From Zopfochytrium polystomum (Eukaryota; Chytridiomycota; Chytridiomycetes; Chytridiales; Chytridiaceae): DNA of 64,000 nt. The notes beneath the pieces are model-generated. The model searched no databases, was not told the origin of the DNA, and worked only from the letters and a program-made list of their open reading frames with translations. The stretch is from positions 27,007 through 91,006 of the forward strand of contig JAIVFJ010000239.1 in NCBI GenBank assembly GCA_025765615.1. The letters run 5' to 3'. Numbering within the stretch: the first letter of the stretch is position 1; every line of letters starts with the position of its first letter. This document shows, piece after piece, positions 22,262 to 33,792 of this stretch. The position numbers and the translations under genes were made by a program.

Positions 22262-24405
22262 TCAAACATTTTTATCCGTCTTCGGCATTTTCTCTTTCCG
22301 CTTGAGCTCGCGCTCCACCTTCCCCGGCCGCCCTTTCTTCTTCTTCCTTCCAGACAGTCCGTCAAGGAGCTCTTCAATCTCCCTGGCGTGGTTTGCAAAG
22401 CTTGCCGGTCCGATTGCGCGGACTTTCTCGGCAAAGGGCACGCTCTCGGCGTCCGCAAACGAAATGACGGTCCCCTTGCGACCGCCCCGCGCCGTCCTGC
22501 CCGCGCGGACGAGGAAATCCGCCGCAGAGGCCGGATAGTCAAAGTTTATCACGGTGCTGACGCGATGAAAGTCGATGCCGCGCGACAGGTGGTCCGTGGT
22601 GACGAGAATGTCGAGGGCGGAGGCGTTTGACGACGGTCCCGGTGCGGCCGCAGTCGTGAAATGGTTGATCACAAGGTCGCGGCGATCCCGCGGCATGTCA
22701 GGGTGGAAGACCCAAACAGAGGCGGTGGACTCGATTTCGCCGGTGGACGTTGACCGCTTGATTTCAGCGTACAGGCGCACGGCGGCTCGGGCGTCTTTGC
22801 AAAAAACAATCCACCGTTCTCCGCCTCCGGCAAGTCGCCTGCGTCCTTGCAACTGGTTGACGAGAAGATCAAACTTCTCCCGAAAACACTCCTCAGCGTA
22901 GGAAACCTTGTTGCCGTCCTCAAACGGTCGCTCGGGGTCAATGACTGGCGGTGCGACAATTTTTCCATCGTTCCGCGGGCGTGGTTTGGGTGGGTTCGGC
23001 TGGACTGTTTCCAAATGGATCAGAGTGGTCTGTAGGTTTTCAGGCAGGCGGTGGACGGATATAGTGTCCACCTTGGCCAGATTCTGCAGCTTGGAGTTCA
23101 AATATTGAATTGGATTCTTCCCCTGAGCCCTGTTGAGGGAATAATCGGATAAAGCCGATGCCGCACAGACATATTGCAGAAGGCGAGGGCGGTGAGGCGC
23201 TGGCTTGGCGAGGGCTCTTTCTCTGTTCACTTTTACAAACATGGAGATCGACTTTCGCGTTACGAGATGCGTAGTTGTGAGATCCGCCTCATCAAACACA
23301 ATCGCCTCTGTCCTTCCGAGAACCCTGAAGACCGATACTGACTTCACTGCGTAGTCGTGAAAGCCTCGGACGGTGGAGACCGCGACGTCGGGGAAAAATG
23401 GGGTGGAGGGGCTTGGAGGTATAAGTGAGCAATTCAGACCAAGACCAAGCGAATTTACAGCCTTGACGATTTGAGCTGCAAGCTCCCACGTGTGCGTGAT
23501 GACTACAATCGACGGCGACCTCTTGTTGATCTCGTCCTGCTTCCGCACTGTCGACGGAAGGAGCCTCTTGAAAAGCGGGAGGAGATACGCGAGCGTTTTG
23601 CCAGCGCCAGACTCCGCTCGCAGAACACAATTATCCCCATTTGCTATTCGGTTGAATGCCTGGAAATTGCCCAATGTCAGGACTGCGTTGGCTTCAACAC
23701 AGAGAAAAGTACCTTTCGTTGAATTTCGGTTGGAGAATAGAAGCCAGCACTCTTTAAGCGGGAAATCCACTGCTCCGGCAGCCCAGCATCCTCCCACGAT
23801 GCAATATCTATAGCTGAAGGTTTCACTGGTGTTGTTGATGCTGCTTCCTCCTCGTCCTCGACCTTGTTTTTCAGGCGCGACTTCCGTCCAGCCCCAACAA
23901 TTGGCGAGGATTTGCCGCTGGACTTGGTATTGGCACCAGCGTTTGCTCGGGGTATCCGAATCGAGGCGCTGGAGGAAAAGGCTGCCGTAGAGCGGGAGGT
24001 GACATGGCGATCGTGCTGTTGATTTAGTGGTGGTGCGCTTGAAGGTGTGTGGAAAGATCGGCCAAATGGTTCTTTTGTTGCAGAAGAGGCTTGGAGACCG
24101 CAAAAAGAATGAAAGGTCGCTACAAAGAGTGTACATGAGTGAGGAGATGCACGGTAGGCTGTCGCGTGGGCGGTCGGCAAGTCCAAAGGGCTTGCGTAGC
24201 GGCGAACTCGACGCATCCGTCGATTGTGTGGATGGTGCAGGGAGGAATGTGGAAATGCCGTCCTCCTTGTCAAAGTGACAAACCTTGCAGACAATTGCGA
24301 CCGCCGATTTTCAAAATCGTTCAGGGACAATCCTCGCCTTGCCGAAGGTTCGGGTGGAGAATATAAGAGGGTGGACCTTCCAGTGCAGATACGCAAGAGA
24401 GCCAA
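22262..24405 (-). CDS. DEAD-box RNA helicase, probably mitochondrial (MRH4/DDX28-like)
   Basis: Two exons, 24405-23713 and 23659-22262, joined in phase (PTEIQRK|AFNRIANGD). Helicase motifs in order: Q motif (SWEDAGLPEQW...PTEIQ), motif I AESGAGKT, motif II DEAD, motif V VTTDHLSRGIDF and motif VI RAGRTARGG. Motif III reads SAL rather than SAT. The N-terminus before the Q motif is about 190 residues, rich in Arg, Ser and His and poor in acidic residues, as expected of a mitochondrial presequence. MRH4-type helicases act in mitochondrial large-subunit ribosome assembly; that role is inferred. The tail is Lys-rich (KKKKGRPGKVERELKRKEK). The true start could be a later Met or lie upstream of an unseen intron. 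Confidence 0.87.
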
Positions 24406-24698
24406 AATTACCTGGTGAAACTTCTAATTCATCTTGTGAACAGTTATTCTCGCATTTGAACGACTCGTGAGAACCGATGGTTAATGAGAATGGTTGTGCT
24501 TTGTGACTGTTCTTGTTTGATTCAGTTAACTATCCCTGCAGCACTTCAAGGGCCGACGTGAAGACGAAGGACTCTTGCAGTCAGTGATTTGAGTGCATTC
24601 AGTGAAAAAGGGTCCTAACAACAATGTATTCAAGTGATAGATCTCATTCCGAACCATATCTAAGGGAGAACGCCGTTTTTCACACATTCACCGAACCC

Positions 24699-26181
24699 TC
24701 AGGCCCTGCGAGAATAGTACGTCACACCTGCCTCTTTCGACGTCCTTCCAAACTTGAGAAGTAAAAGCTCTAGTTTCTTGTCGTCTTCTGCAAGGTCATC
24801 GACATACGGCAACAAGTCTTCTCGCACCCATTTACGACGAATTTGAAAAAGGTGCTCGAGCCGCTCCTTCGCACTTGGAGGGAGACAGGATTTCCTGAAA
24901 GTTTTCTGACGGTTACTGACGGCTAAGAGGAATACTCAAGCTCACGGAAAGTGACGAATTGTTGCGGTAGTTGAGTCCTGGTACTCGATCAAATAATGTC
25001 CCTTTTTTTTTTTTTTTGTAAACATTAGGCTGTGCAGAGGATTGCGGCTGTACCTTGAGCAGATCAAGATTTATTTCAAACTCTGGGGGCGTTTCATTGC
25101 GCCACTCCTTCATGAAATTGTCGAGTGGTACTGACTCCTGATGGAAAGTTAAACTTAGTCTTGACGACGAAACGAAAGGCTTCAAACCATTGTTCTTGCA
25201 AGAGCATTAACCCCAAAGCATCGACCAACTTTAGCAGGAGAGATCACATAATAGCCCTGTGCTAGTTTTCACTTAGGCGAACGGCGATGGGTAATTCGAT
25301 ACAAACGGTTTTGTGTGTCGGAAACCTGCTTCAGGACTTGCGCCAGGATGGTATCGTCAATACCGTCGTCAACTACAAGTTCTTTTATGCGCCCAAGACC
25401 AACAATATCGAAGATCACATCCTCCGAGTCCATTGCGAGAATGATATACCGCAGTGTCCTAAAAGTGAATGAGTTTCTACCAAAATTTAGTTTTTGGGGT
25501 AACTGACTCTGCAAAGAACGATTGCGAGAAAACACGATAAGACCCTTGAATTTGAGTCAATGATAAGGTTTTTTAAATTTTCAGCGATAAGGCGAAACGG
25601 CTCCCAACCTCGAAACCAAAAAGCATCCAGTCGATCCAGAGCTGCCCTGAGTTCCCTCGAGCTTGCTTGAATTTCAGTTTGCAGCCAATCAAACGCCGCT
25701 TCTTCATTTATGAAACTGTTGTCCCCAGCTTCAACTCTTCCAGAAAAGAGAGGAAGAAGTTCTGCGAGCCTGTCCGTTCTGGGTCGCGTTAGGTCCAGTT
25801 CCAGATAGCTGGATGCCAAATCAGCGACAGAGAACTTCGCGCATCGCCGCTGGCCAGAGGGTTGCGCATGTGCCAGAATCAATGTATTCGAAGTCTCAAC
25901 CTCTCGGACAAGGTATGACTCGGTATCGGTACAAATAATGACATTATCGTCTTGTCGACCCCGAATTACAAAGCTTGTTTCATTTGGTAAGCGAACGGTC
26001 GGCAAAACAAATGGTGTAATCAATTGGACTTTGCTGTCACATACGAAGGTTTTGGTTCGTCGCAGTGATCGATGGAGCAGGAGCTTGATGCCTCAACGAG
26101 AGATACCAGATTTGGCGGCAATTCGACAAGGCGGAATCGGCAGACTTGGTTGATGCTCTTGGGGAGTTCAAACTGGATCAT
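24699..26181 (-). CDS. DSCC1: Sister chromatid cohesion protein DCC1
   Basis: Subunit of the alternative clamp loader Ctf18-Dcc1-Ctf8-RFC, which loads PCNA during replication and supports cohesion. Exons in order: MIQFELPKSI...DEPKPS; FVIRGRQDDNVIICTDTESY with YLVREVETSNTLIL through NLIIDSNSR; DVIFDIVGLG...VLKQ; GYYVISPAKVGRCFGV; ESVPLDNFMKEWRNE...DLLK; GHYLIEYQDSTTATIRHFP; KSCLPPSAKERLEHLF to YYSRRA. The ETSN block near the start and the C-terminal winged-helix end (RRKWVREDLLPYVDDL, LLKFGRTSKEAGV) match the family. The start at 26181 follows a GTG-initiated open stretch; it is the first ATG. The acceptor of the third exon (after a GGACTCGGAG) was chosen by phase and is less certain. Confidence 0.88.
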
Positions 26182-27179
26182 TTTGACGAAATAAAGATAG
26201 TGTTCCCGCTGAGTATCCACCCGTCTCGCGCGAACGCGGCTGACGATGAGAAGGCGATAATGACGATGGGTTTACTGCAATCGTAAACTTGGCACTCAAT
26301 AGACTGGCGTTACCGGTGCGGGCCTTGAGTCAAAATGGTACCTCTTGAAAAGAGGGTTACGGGATGTGCCTGTGGTGAGTGGGAAGGGATGGAAGCGTCA
26401 CAGATGGTGCCAAGAGACGAAACCGACGAAATCTCATCGTGACGCCCACGCACGACGACGAGCGGACGCTCGCCTCCGCTTTCACCGCGAGTTATGCGCG
26501 GTGGGTGCGGGAAGCGAGCCTCGCTGCGCGATGGAGGTACGGGAGCAGAAAGCCCAAGGGAAGTGACCGGTACGCTGTCGAGCCGCTCCTCCCTTTCCCC
26601 CCCCCCCCCGCCCTCTCCGACTCACAACCACGCGCGGTGTAGGCTGTTTTTGTGCTTTGCACGACGACCGGGTGGATCCAGATCTAAGCGCAGCCATACA
26701 ACTCGCGGGGTGTTGAGCATGCGGGCCGTGAAAGCGTCGTAAAGGACGAGCCCGACTCGAACATGAACGATATGGAACCCGCCAGCGGCTTCGTGGACGC
26801 GCACGCGTCGGCGTCGTGGTCGAGGCACAGGATGTGCACTGGGCATATGTAACGAGTTGCTCACCACTCGCTGGCTGGTGGGGTGGCGCGCACCGGTTTG
26901 CCTTTTGTCCGAAGTTGGTCCGTCCGTATGACTAAATCCTTGCAGACAATTGCGACAAATTTGATTCGAAGAATGTTGCTGGCGCCTTCGATAGCATCAC
27001 GACCAGAGCTGTAAACTTCAATGGCCATTGAGGAAGAAAATCATCGAGGTATAGTATTTCAAGCGAACATTATCAGTCTTGTTCAACGATGCGAAAAATT
27101 CGACCGATCCCACTATCGAAGAGCATCCAACGCAAATGACAAGTACTCTGACAATTTTGTTCAAGTGACAATCCTCGCC
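26182..27179. other. Intergenic region between DSCC1 and RAP1
   Basis: No gene is seen. A run of C lies at 26600-26609. CCTTGCAGACAATTGCGAC at 26939-26957 recurs at 24283-24301. Confidence 0.4.
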
Positions 27180-29764
27180 TCAACCCAGCTGTGTGCTCCT
27201 CCCAGCAAGAAACATTTGACGCAGCGTGATCATGGCAGACCCCTTTTCCTCCTCCAGCATGGCTAGTTCCTCTTGATTGGTGGACTGGAGAATGGCATCC
27301 TCCGCCTCTGTGAAAACCCACCTTCTCACGCTGGGGTCCAGCTTGTCCACGTTATTCAGGCCAACCTCAAGGACCGCCGCTGCTTTTCGTCGGTAGCACT
27401 ACACAAATAGGCAAAGTTACTCGGTCAGAGTCGGAAAGGGGGGTAATGACAAAAAATAAAACAAACCATTGTCATAAACATTGCTTTCATTACGTCCGCT
27501 CTGCTGTTGCCTGTGGACTTCATCAGCCGCTTAACGCGAGCATCCAATTGGCCCAGCCCGTCCTCTGACACAACCGGCACTGCCAGCTGCGACCCAATCG
27601 GGTCAAGCATTGAATCTTCCATTAAGAACGATTCGTATGCCTCGTTAGCACCGTCCAGATCATCACGTTCCAAGGTATCAATGCCATTGCCACCGTCGCC
27701 TAATTCTTCCACAGATTCCTCCCGCAACTTGTTTTCCGCCACCTTCAACTCAGACTTGACTTTAACGCGGTTGCTATCGCTCGCCAGATCTTTGTTGTCG
27801 ATGTGTGCGGCGATTGCTCCATTTGGAGGACGTTTAGAATTGTTCGTCCGGTGAATATTCCCACCATCGTCAATCGTGCCTTTGGCCAAGTCCAGTACCC
27901 CGAGGTCCTCGTCCTCCTCTTCCCCCTCGTCCAACCTCTCCAAAAAGACGTCCTTCGGCACGGGCCTCGTCGCCTTTTGTGTGAGCATCGGAGTTGACAT
28001 CGCTACCGAGCCTCGAAATACTGCTCGTGGTGACGCTGTCGCTGCTCGGCGAGGGTGTCGAGAAGCAATATCAGCGGGAGGAGGAGAATGAACAGGGCTC
28101 GTGAAGGGATGATGGCGGGCTCGCCCTGGCTGGCTCGATGGCCTCGCCCGCGTTCTAGTGGGGGAGCTGGGCCTGTCTGGGACCGCCTCATCTTCCGAGT
28201 CCTGAACGATTCGATCGTCCCCCTCAGGATCTGTTTCCTCGGGTCTGTCGTTGGCTCCTTTCACAGAACCGGCCGTCTCGATGATCTCGATGCTTTCTCC
28301 ACTCCAACCGCGGTCCAGCTGCGGTAAAGTTGACCCAGTGGCCCGCCCCTGCTTACGACCATGCAGGGGCGACATGCTCGGCTCAGAGGATGTCGGCGTC
28401 GCGTTTACGACAGACTCGGCATCCAGATCAACATGCATCCCGTTGTTGTTATCACCATCGTAATCCTGTTCACTGCCGCCATCTCCGTCTGCAGCGCGGG
28501 CAGCACGCTGAGACGGCGCGGGGCCAATGGCAACCCTATCCAGCACTCCGACAATCTCAAGGTCGTTGGCCTCAACGTCAGAGTCTTGCTGATAACGCGG
28601 AGGTCGGCTTGACTTGAAAACCTTCGCTGGTGGAGGCTCTGGCACCGCGGTTTTAGTTCGTACAAGGTTCGATCCGGAACTGGGCTTCAGGGCTACTGAT
28701 TGCGTTTTTGGCCTCTTCGACAGATGCTCTTCACCCTGCGGCGTCTGCTTCCGCTTGCCAGCTGTCGGGGACGGAACACGACCAATTCTGCCTGATTTCG
28801 AAGCGATTGGTGAGCGAGGTGACGCTGCTGCCCTTGGGTGGACAGGCAGATCCTCTTCCTCGTCTTCCTCCCTTCCCGAATTTCTTTCGCCTTCTGAGCT
28901 TGCCATTCGATGGCTGATTATTTTTGCGCGTGTCGTGTTCCGATTAGCGATGTTCGTCCCGTTGTCCTCCTCTTCTTTCACATCTGGGTCCGAGTGACTG
29001 CCGTGCTTGGGAGGGAACTTTCCTGCTCGCGTAAGGTGGGGTATAATCTTCTTCACTGCGCGATCACGCCAAGAGTTCCAAGGATGGGACTTGTGCTGTT
29101 GTAAAAGACGATGGAGATAAAGCCCAACGTGATAATCACTGACGCAAAAATTAGACTGAAATCAGCACACACCTCTTCAGCGAACGTTTTGTACAATTCG
29201 TTGCCGCTAAACGACGCTCCTGGATTTTTTAATATGAGATTTTCAAGAAGGGCGTCCTCCATCTGCGTAAACGGCGCCCGTCCACTATGGGAAGCAGAAA
29301 GAGATCAACAAAGGAAACGCAGTTCAAAAAGGTCTCCACACTCACATCCGCTCGAGGATCCCAACTTACATCTTGCGCGGCTTCGGCGGTGCCCCTGGCC
29401 GCTCGGCCAGCCGCTCCATGGAAAAAGGTTTGGGATCGACGAGGCGGTTTTGCTTGACGCATTCCTCCACAAACTCGATGGAGGTCAGATCGTTGGTGGC
29501 ATGCTGGACGTTTCGAGAGGTCAGCTTGAGAAATGGCTTCTCGTGAGGTTCGACGACGCGACCGCCATGCTCCTGCAAAGGGTCAGCCTGTCAGGACTCT
29601 CACACAGTCGTGGAACCGCAGAGCGCGGGCAAGGAGCCTCATACTTCGATGATCTTGCGGATCCGTTCGCGATGGTCTCCTCGCGTTACGGAAAAAAGGA
29701 TTGGCTGCTTGTCCCCGTTTGTGAACAGCCGCGTGTTGCGCTCGGGGTTGTCCAAATCGCTCAT
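27180..29764 (-). CDS. RAP1: Telomere-binding protein RAP1
   Basis: Five exons (29645-29764, 29370-29572, 29173-29284, 27467-29095, 27180-27398) give 760 residues with every phase consistent. The N-terminus is a BRCT domain (LFTNGDKQPILFSV, IIEEHGGRVVEPHE, DLTSIEFVEECVKQNRLVD). A Myb-like domain follows (PFTQMEDALLENLI, SGNELYKTFAEEH, HPWNSWRDRAVKKI). A long acidic, Pro/Ser-rich disordered region precedes the RAP1 C-terminal (RCT) domain (ADVMKAMFMTM|CYRRKAA, RRWVFTEAEDAIL, LRQMFLAGRS). This domain order is the full Rap1 set known from fungi and animals. It has a single clear Myb repeat, like human and fission yeast Rap1, which reach telomeres through a TRF/Taz partner. The ATG overlaps the stop of an upstream NTPase relic. 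Confidence 0.93.
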
Positions 29765-30930
29765 ACGAGAGGGCTCGAAGGCGGAGGAGGAGGAGGAGAA
29801 GCGGTTGTTGTCCGGTTCTGGTTCGGTCTTTCTTGTTCGAAACAACTATCTATTGCCCATTTCGCCAAGAAAACCACACGAGCCGCTTGCACACACAAAA
29901 CCATTAGCACAACCGCGGCAAAGAGAAAGAGCCATGGTGAAATGATCGGCTCAGATGGCATTCCAACTACAATATGATCTCTATCGAAAGAGACTCCCAT
30001 ACGCCACCATAAGTGAGAAGCCACCAGTTCTGTCGCCAAATCTATTCGGTAAACGAGGAAGGGTACCCGTGCCCTGATGACAGTTGCAGCCACCTCTGAA
30101 GTGATCCTTGGTAAAGTTCGCAGCACCGCCTCCAGCAATCTTTGATATCGCAAGTCGACGGACGGGGCCAATTTTTTTATGCTGTTCCAGCAATGCCTTC
30201 CAAAGCGGTCGCCGACGGCTCAGATACTCAATCGGATCAAGGGCAGTTTCCAAAGGCAGACCATAAAGACTCCGGAGGCCAACATCAACACTTCCAATAA
30301 GATAGAGAGGGGGGAAGAGCTTGAATATGCGTTGTGCAATCCTCTCGGACGGATCTCTGCTTGCAGTTGGTGCCAGATCAGACAGCCGCGACGTTGTATC
30401 CATTACAACTACACATGCCCGACTCGTGGTGCCAAAATTTCGAGCTGCACCTCGCATCAAGTAGAAGGGCGTACTTTTGGCATCCGTTGGATTGCCTGCT
30501 TTGCCAGACAGCAGCTGCCTCGCCTCGTCAAACACAAAAATCATTCTAGCAGTGCATCTGCAATTTTTGACCGTCCCGGGAACCCGCTCGCATCTTTCGC
30601 CAAGAAGCTGCAGTACAATACATGCAATTTCAGTTTTGCCAGCTGGGTCACTGCACGTGATTTTCCCGACCCGGACGTTCGAAATGAGGGACACACCAGG
30701 GTAATAGTACTCATTTCCCCATTCCTTCGCAGCTGTTTCCAATTCATTTCGAAAACTGACAAGATAGTCACGAGGAGCAGTGAATTTACGCTGGAACGCC
30801 CTCTTGACGTGTTCGCGATCCTCGCTGGAATCGACAGCCCGCTTGGGTGCTTCTTTGAGATCAATTTGGAAGATTTTCCTTATGCACTCTTAAATTCTTC
30901 AAAACGCTATCGACGCTGACCTTGTTGGCG
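29761..30930 (-). pseudogene. Relic of a P-loop NTPase gene of the Crinkler/RHS kind (copy A)
   Basis: Pieces of one protein lie in order but in different frames. A Walker A (RTSGSGKSRAV) and SGFPGRSKIADALL lie near 30550-30690. A Walker B (IFVFDEARQLL) follows almost at once near 30530, so the usual spacer of this family is missing. Then come a sensor-like VVVMDTTSRLSDLAP and FPPLYLIGSVDVGL, and after another one-base shift near 30112, VAATVIRARVPFLVYR, LATELVASHLWW and DHIVVGMPSEPI. Copy B at 57.6-59.5 kb aligns with the second half. Sequence after MPSEPI is unrelated (a hydrophobic segment and a Pro tail), and the nuclease half is gone. The last frame stops at 29761-29763, overlapping the RAP1 start codon. 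Confidence 0.75.
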
Positions 30931-31556
30931 CTGAGTCGAGGAATCAGCTCCCTCGCCACCCATTTTTGCTGGGCCACATCAAAGTTCCTCACAGATTAAG
31001 AAGACTTACTGGGTGCTCCAACTGTGAGAATAGACCCATTAATAGTTCCTTAGATGCGTTCGTTCCAAACCTCTTGCCCCCTCGGCCCCACATGCACGAA
31101 TTCAATGAAACTGGCGGGAAGGAATCTCTTCAACCGATTGAATGTCCGATTTGGCAGCAGCGCCGCCGACTTTGCCAGGTTCATCTTGAACAACCCTGCG
31201 CTTCTTTTTGGCAGATTTGAGAATCAAGTTAGTTTTCTGTCCAACTGAATTGATCATCGCAGCGCACTACCCCGATCGTGGTCGGTTGAATTGTCATCGC
31301 CCAAACGTATCTCCTCCTTTGTCATTTTTAGCCGAGCGAAGACAGGAATACACCAAACACCAAAAAAAAAAAAAAAAAAAAAAAAAAGTGAGACACGCGA
31401 TGAGTCGCAGGGCGCGGAACCTTGGCCTGGAAGCTTTTGCTGCGCGGTGACAAGAGAGAGTCAAGGCGGAAACAGGAAGGAGATATAGTGAGAGCGAGGA
31501 CGAGACAGAGAGAGAGAGAGAGCTTGGGAGGATAAAGAGATTACCGAGAACAGCAG
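30931..31556. other. Intergenic region with a dispersed repeat copy and a poly(A) run
   Basis: 31271-31340 is the second copy of the repeat found at 21699-21811. A run of about 26 adenines lies at 31362-31387. The minus frame near 30980-31240 may hold the eroded N-terminus of copy A. Confidence 0.45.
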
Positions 31557-33314
31557 ATGAACGAAGCGATGTCGCCGTCCTCCACGCCGCCTTCGTCACA
31601 GTACCTCCCGTCCTTTGGAGCACTGGCCGGACAGCCCGCCGTCGCCGGATTCGGCACGGACGACACCGCCAGACGGACCACGCAACCGACGTTTGACCCC
31701 GGCAGGACGTACGGGAACGCATCACATGTAACGTGGGACCCGCCACAAGCGCACAGCGAACGGCATTTACCCATTTTTTCAGCACTGACTGTCATCCCCC
31801 CTCCCCGTGGCCCGGCCACCCTCCACGTTTCCCCGCGCTAAAAAAGGCGCCCCGCTTCGAAGACCACCTGACCGGTTCCGGCACCATCTCCGCGTTCCAA
31901 TGGAGCCTGCCCCACGGGCACCTCCGGCGCACCGTCGGGATCAAGAACACGGCGCTCGGCGGCCACGGCGGCGACCCGCCGCGCGCGCCGCCCGTCGTCC
32001 GCGGCAGCGAGCAGCACCGCGTCGACGCCGCCGCCGCCGCGTTGCGCAACGACCGCCGCGGCGACGCTTTACGGCCGAGCGGACACCTCCGGATCGGGTG
32101 CGGGGTCGACGTGGTGGGTCCCGGCGGCGGCGGCGAGGCGGCGGGGGTGTGGGACGACGACAGGCCGCGCGCGAGGATCCCGCACGCGGCGGGAACCGGT
32201 GGGATTGAGGTCGGCGTGCGCGCGGGGCCGCGTCGCCACCTATACGGCGCGTCAACACAGGTCCGCGACGTGGCGGCGGCCGACGCCAACGGCGATGCAG
32301 TAAGCGAAGGTCCCCGCCGCATCAGGCGATTGAAGAACGTGGCAGGACTAGACGCGGCGAGCGGGCACGTGTGGGGGGCCGGCGTCCAGGTCGTCGAAGA
32401 CAACTATGCGGTGGGGATGGATTACGGCGGTTTGGACGAGGTGAGGGTTTGAGTGTGGTGTGTGTATATGTAGGAGTGGGTGTGTCTGAGTGTGAGTGTG
32501 TTGGTGCATATGTTCCAGCCTTCAACGCAACCATTGCATTCTTTCTCTCACCAATACCGTAACGACTTGACGCAGAGCCGCTTCCAGCAAAAGGCTCTTC
32601 CCAGCTGGTTGAATCGCGACGGCAAGGTGAATTTTTTCCAGCTGTTCTTGAATGTTCGCGACGAATGTTGACCGAGCGAGCCAGAAGGGCTTTCCGGGCA
32701 CCCACAGCGCCCAGCTCGGCGCGGAGCAAACCAACATGGTATTGGAGCCATAGCCAGACTTTCCTACCCCCCCCTCCCCTCCCCTCCCCCCCCCAACCCC
32801 CCACCCTGACCGGACAGCTGACCGCCGAGTACATTTCGCCCCCTTCTCCCTCTCCCACCACCCCCCTTCCCCCCGCTCAGCGAGGTTATCACGAAACCGC
32901 GCGAGTCGGCGACTTTCGGCGGCCTGCCCTACAAAAGGTTTGCAAACAAACAAACACTTCGTGAAAGAATAGACTGACTCGCATCTTTCCCAATTTGGGG
33001 GCCATCGACGTTGACTTAATTCTCCAAAAGATCGAAGAACTATCAACCGACCTGCTGCGGCACGCACAATCCTCCAACACGTCGGTGGTTCTGGGGTTAA
33101 TGGACGAAGAAACGGAACGAATACACGTTGGCGCGTGCGGTCAGTCACCTTTTACCTTATTTTGGAGGCTTTTTTTTTGTGATGTGTGGAATTGATTACT
33201 TGTTGTTTTTCCAATCTCGTTGCAGGGCGGGGACGGGCTGTCTTAGATAGGCTGAGGAGGCAGGGATTAGATTTATCGGACGTCTTCGAGTCGTGCGGAA
33301 CTTACACGCCATAG
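31557..33314 (+). CDS. Unrecognised multi-exon protein, Gly-rich
   Basis: Exon 1 (31557-31727) and exon 2 (31847-32440) join in phase. They give a Pro/Ser N-terminus and a Gly/Ala/Arg-rich region with WSLPHGHLRRTVGIKNTALG near its start and GHVWGAGVQVVEDNYAVGMDY at its end. Likely further exons are 32576-32626 (SRFQQKALPSWLNRDGK), a GFPGTHSAQLGAEQTNM exon near 32685-32738, one near 32881-32939 (EVITKPRESATFGGLPYK), then 32975-33139 (LTRIFPNLGAIDVDLILQK ... IHVGAC) and 33226-33314 (GRGRAVLDRLRRQGLDLSDV ... TYTP). Introns in the middle are C-rich. I do not recognise the family. The alternating pattern of exon 2 could be beta-strands, but this is only an impression. Middle exon frames are uncertain. 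Confidence 0.5.
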
Positions 33315-33792
33315 TGGGGGTTTTAAAAATACAGAGAACGCTAGTTTCAGTAAACTTGCACTTTAAATGTAATGAGTCTCGCGTGCGATGGATGCTGGCG
33401 AGCGACGTTACGCAGAATGGACCTATCCCACTCACTGTTTGCATGGGGCCTTATAAAAGTCTCTCGAGCCAATTCTCCAGAATATCACAGTCAACATGTT
33501 TTTTCCCCACCAGATCCGAGATATCCAAATGTATACTATCCAACGCTAGAAGGAAAAGAAAGAAAAACCAACGCGAAATATCATAAAAAAGCAAACTCGG
33601 TTAAGTCATAACCAGACGAACGCGTCACCTCGCACCCTACCCTCTCTCACCCGTTTCCGCACGCTCTATGAAAGAAGAAATAAAACAATCTCTCCAACTC
33701 CTCAAACACTGGCATCAACCAAGACCTGTTCCGTGCAAACCTCCACACCCGGCCGCTCAAACACAACCAAAAAGAAAATGATCGACTTCGAA
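33315..33792. other. Intergenic region between two convergent genes
   Basis: AT-richer sequence with no supported gene. It must contain both 3' ends. Confidence 0.4.
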
